Shown piece by piece: positions 61,408-64,000 of a stretch of 64,000 nt of DNA. Numbering within the stretch: position 1 is the first letter of the stretch; each line of letters begins with the position of its first letter. The notes under the pieces are model-generated. The model was not told the DNA's origin. It did no database searches and saw nothing but the letters and a program-made list of their open reading frames with translations. The translations under genes and the position numbers were made by a program. The stretch is from JAEXOD01 sp963667875 (lineage in GTDB: Bacteria > Bacteroidota > Ignavibacteria > Ignavibacteriales > Melioribacteraceae), in contig CAXXGC010000002.1 of assembly GCA_963667875.2 (NCBI GenBank), forward strand, positions 124,001 through 188,000. Reading direction: 5' to 3'.

Positions 61408-63312
61408 TTAAACTATTGTTTTTACTTCAATTACAAAATGAAAAGTACTTCCTTTTCCAAATTCACTTTCAAACCATATTTTCCCATTCATTTGCTCAAC
61501 CATTCTTTTAACTAAAGATAAACCCAATCCCGAACCGGAATATCTACGGGTTTTTGAGCTATCAACCTGTGTAAAACTTTCAAAAACATGATCATATTTA
61601 TCTTTATTAATACCAATCCCTGTATCCTTTACAGCAAAATGTATAAATAATTTATCATCATTAGTTAATACAAAATTCGAAAACTTATCGCAATGTATAT
61701 TTAATTTAATTTCTCCGGTATCAGTAAATTTATTAGCATTACCTAATAAATTAGATAAAATTTGCTGAATTTTTTGACAATCACCCAGCAATTTTTCAGG
61801 TATTTCCGATCCAACCTCAATTGTAAAATTAATTCCTCTTTTTTTTGCTTGAGTTTGATACGGTAATGCAATTTCATCAACTATAAATCTAAAATCAAAC
61901 TTTGTTTCTATCAGTGTGTCTTTATTCTTTTCAATTTTTGAATAATTTAATAAATTATTTAATAAATTGAGTAATGTATGTGATGACTGTTTTATCATCT
62001 CCAAAAATTCAATTTGTTCCGAATCCAATTTGGTATCTAATAAAAGATCTGTCAATCCCATAATACCGTTTAACGGAGTCCTTATTTCATGGCTCATGTT
62101 TGCAATAAATGTACTTTTAGCCAAACTTGCGGCTTCTGAAATATTTCTTGCATTAATCAATTCTTCTTCAATCATTTTCCTGTTGGAAATGTCAAAACAT
62201 GTTCCTAAATAACCGTCAAATTCGCCATTAATATTATCAAAAGGATTTGCAATACACATAACCCAGCAATATGTTTTGTTTGCATTTAACAATCTAAATT
62301 CCAATACAATTTTACTATGATTTGTGAAGTTATTTTCAATTTCAGCAATTGTCCGCTCTTTATCTTCAGGATGAAGCAAATCGTACCAACCTGTAAAGAT
62401 TTGGGATTCAATATTAACCCCGGTAAAATTTAACCAATGTATATTAAAATAATTAAAAAGTCCATCTTTATTAGCCCGCCAAATTAAAACCGGAAAATTT
62501 TCAAAAAAATTAAGGTAAAAATCTTTAGCTTTAATTGCCGCTAATTGCGCTTCACGCTGTTTTGATATATCGCGTATAGTAACAACTTTTCCAATAATTT
62601 TACCCATATCATTTTTAATTGCCGAAATATTTTCTTCAATATAAATTTCAGAACCATCTTTAGAAATTAATATGTTATTTATTAAATTTTGCTGTTTAAA
62701 ACTTGATACTGTTCCCCTGGATAAAAACACCAGAGATTCGATTGACAAATCAGGAACAATATTTAATACGGTATCAATATTTTTATCAACCACTTCCTGT
62801 GCAAAATAACCTGTCATTCTTTCAGCAATATTATTAATAAATTTAATATTATCATTTTCATCAGCCGCAATAACACCATCACCAATGCTGCTTAATGTTG
62901 ATTTAAACCATAATTCATTTTCTTTTAGTTTTACTTCAATGGCTCTTTTATTAAGTGCAATTTCAATTGTACCTTTTAAATCTCTTACTTCATACGGCTT
63001 TGAAATATATCCGTAGGGTGTAGAATCTTTAGCCCGCTGTATAGATTTATCATCTGTTAAAGCACTTAAAAAAACAACCGGTATATCATATTTTTCTTTA
63101 ACAATAATGGCGGTTTCTATTCCATCTTTATCACCTTCAATCATAATATCCATCAATATGAGATCGGGTAATTGCTCGTTTAATAAAGCCAAAGCCTGGT
63201 CACATGATGAGGCAACACCAGCAACTGAATATCCAAGAGTTTTCAACATATATAATAAAACAGTTGCTGAACTTTTATTATCTTCTACTATTAATATATT
63301 TCCTTTAGTCAT
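61408..63312 (-). CDS. Receiver-PAS-PAS histidine kinase
   Basis: 634 residues, no membrane segment. An N-terminal receiver (about 4-118, D55 in LILMDIMIEGDKDG) is followed by two PAS domains (about 130-255 and 260-385), a HisKA domain (His in FIANMSHEIRTPLNGI, about 397-412) and HATPase_c (NLLGNANKF, DTGIGI, GSGLGLSL). Kinases with a receiver in front usually sense through partners. It is 93 nt downstream of the CheB-like gene and 24 nt upstream of the response regulator. Confidence 0.9.
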   Translation of the reverse strand: MTKGNILIVEDNKSSATVLLYMLKTLGYSVAGVASSCDQALALLNEQLPDLILMDIMIEGDKDGIETAIIVKEKYDIPVVFLSALTDDKSIQRAKDSTPYGYISKPYEVRDLKGTIEIALNKRAIEVKLKENELWFKSTLSSIGDGVIAADENDNIKFINNIAERMTGYFAQEVVDKNIDTVLNIVPDLSIESLVFLSRGTVSSFKQQNLINNILISKDGSEIYIEENISAIKNDMGKIIGKVVTIRDISKQREAQLAAIKAKDFYLNFFENFPVLIWRANKDGLFNYFNIHWLNFTGVNIESQIFTGWYDLLHPEDKERTIAEIENNFTNHSKIVLEFRLLNANKTYCWVMCIANPFDNINGEFDGYLGTCFDISNRKMIEEELINARNISEAASLAKSTFIANMSHEIRTPLNGIMGLTDLLLDTKLDSEQIEFLEMIKQSSHTLLNLLNNLLNYSKIEKNKDTLIETKFDFRFIVDEIALPYQTQAKKRGINFTIEVGSEIPEKLLGDCQKIQQILSNLLGNANKFTDTGEIKLNIHCDKFSNFVLTNDDKLFIHFAVKDTGIGINKDKYDHVFESFTQVDSSKTRRYSGSGLGLSLVKRMVEQMNGKIWFESEFGKGSTFHFVIEVKTIV

Positions 63313-63405
63313 AATCCGTAATCTTCAAATACTTGCTTTTTTATAAACCAAAATAACAATAATAATCAACCAAGCATAATTTAATTATATAAAGATTGTT
63401 TAATT

Positions 63406-63993
63406 TTACACATTTTGTGAACACTGAAAAATAACCTTATTAGCAATCTCCTGCAAGGGAAGAATTTTATCAACACCACCTAACTTAACTGCCTCATTTG
63501 GCATACCGTAAACAACACTTGTTTTTTCATCCTGAGCAATATTATATGCCCCGGCTTCTTTCATTTCATACATTCCTTTTGCACCGTCATCTCCCATTCC
63601 GGTCATTATTACACCAATTGCATTTTTCCCCGCATAGCGTGCTGCAGACCTAAAAAGAACATCAACCGAAGGTCTGTGCCGACTTACCAAAGGCCCATCT
63701 TTTATTTCCACATAATACCTGGCGCCATTACGTTTTAACAACAGATGATGATTCCCCGGAGCTATCAAAGCTCTGCCTCTCATCACACTATCGCCATTTT
63801 CTGCTTCTTTAACGGTTATTTTACAATACGAATCGAGTCGTTTTGCGAATGCTGTGGTAAAATTTTCTGGCATATGCTGCACAACAACAATACCGGGAGA
63901 ATCCAAAGGAAATGATTCTAAAAATATCCTCAAAGCTTCGGTACCCCCTGTCGAAGCCCCTACAACAACAACTTTTTCCGTTGTTTCAATCAT
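63406..63993 (-). CDS. CheB-type protein-glutamate methylesterase (may be cut by window end)
   Basis: 195 residues covering only the CheB methylesterase domain. The Ser-His-Asp triad is S14 (GASTGG), the His in VVQHMP (about 40) and the Asp in GMGDDGAKG (about 133). It removes methyl groups from, or deamidates, chemoreceptors. The usual N-terminal receiver is not seen: ATG at 63993 gives a short form, but the frame stays open to the window edge, so this Met may be internal to a longer CheB. Followed by kinases in the same direction; CheR would be expected upstream, outside the window. Confidence 0.85.
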   Translation of the reverse strand: MIETTEKVVVVGASTGGTEALRIFLESFPLDSPGIVVVQHMPENFTTAFAKRLDSYCKITVKEAENGDSVMRGRALIAPGNHHLLLKRNGARYYVEIKDGPLVSRHRPSVDVLFRSAARYAGKNAIGVIMTGMGDDGAKGMYEMKEAGAYNIAQDEKTSVVYGMPNEAVKLGGVDKILPLQEIANKVIFQCSQNV

Positions 63994-64000
63994 CGATTTA

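Overview
This AT-rich bacterial window (64 kb) most likely comes from the Ignavibacteria or a close relative in the Bacteroidota/Chlorobiota group. The evidence is a type IX secretion tail of the NYPNPFNPST kind on a C10 protease (55.4-57.3 kb), a DUF4835 protein (18.5 kb), a LytR_C-rsfS pair, and the base and codon usage. The species cannot be named from sequence alone. No rRNA, tRNA, CRISPR array, transposase or phage genes were seen.

Layout. 0-14.3 kb is a housekeeping block, mostly on the minus strand: argS (cut by the window edge), rsfS, a LytR_C protein, RidA, mazG (plus), phoH, a LysM protein and small lipoprotein, radC, TPR protein, guaA, gcvH, accC-accB-efp, a YfgM-like protein, a PHP hydrolase and dapF. 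14.4-19.4 kb holds an acidic hypothetical protein, a serine hydrolase, a corrinoid protein plus a free-standing MetH-type activation domain, and DUF4835. 19.9-23.5 kb looks like a bacterial ceramide cluster: serine palmitoyltransferase, a GNAT-like acyltransferase split by a frameshift at an A7 run, and a divergent epimerase-like reductase. 23.4-28.8 kb encodes a DUF123 GIY-YIG protein with no usual start codon, a haem-motif lipoprotein, a ribose-type ABC importer and a homocysteine S-methyltransferase. An AAA/PD-(D/E)XK protein and a TPR protein follow.

33.3-43.0 kb is one plus-strand operon: a SulP anion transporter, an HTH-EIIA(Ntr) protein and six subunits of a group-4-hydrogenase-like membrane complex. 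All four NiFe-binding cysteines of its large subunit are replaced, while the FeS cysteines of the small subunit are intact. It therefore belongs with the energy-converting hydrogenase-related (Ehr) complexes and is not a hydrogenase. 43.9-57.3 kb holds an amidohydrolase, an APC permease, a URO-D family methyltransferase-like protein, a PBP4-type peptidase (dacB), a large amidase/golvesin lipoprotein, two envelope proteins and the C10 protease. 57.3-64 kb is a signalling cluster: a five-PAS CHASE kinase, a receiver, a REC-PAS-PAS kinase and a CheB methylesterase.

Five long gaps (19.4-19.9, 31.7-33.3, 43.0-43.9, 46.8-47.1 and 54.7-55.4 kb) are packed with repeats. The most unusual signal in the window is there: several families of small hairpins, often in pairs 30-42 nt apart, whose stems differ from copy to copy with full compensation while the 2-3 nt loops and the flanks stay constant. 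I know of no named family that matches them.
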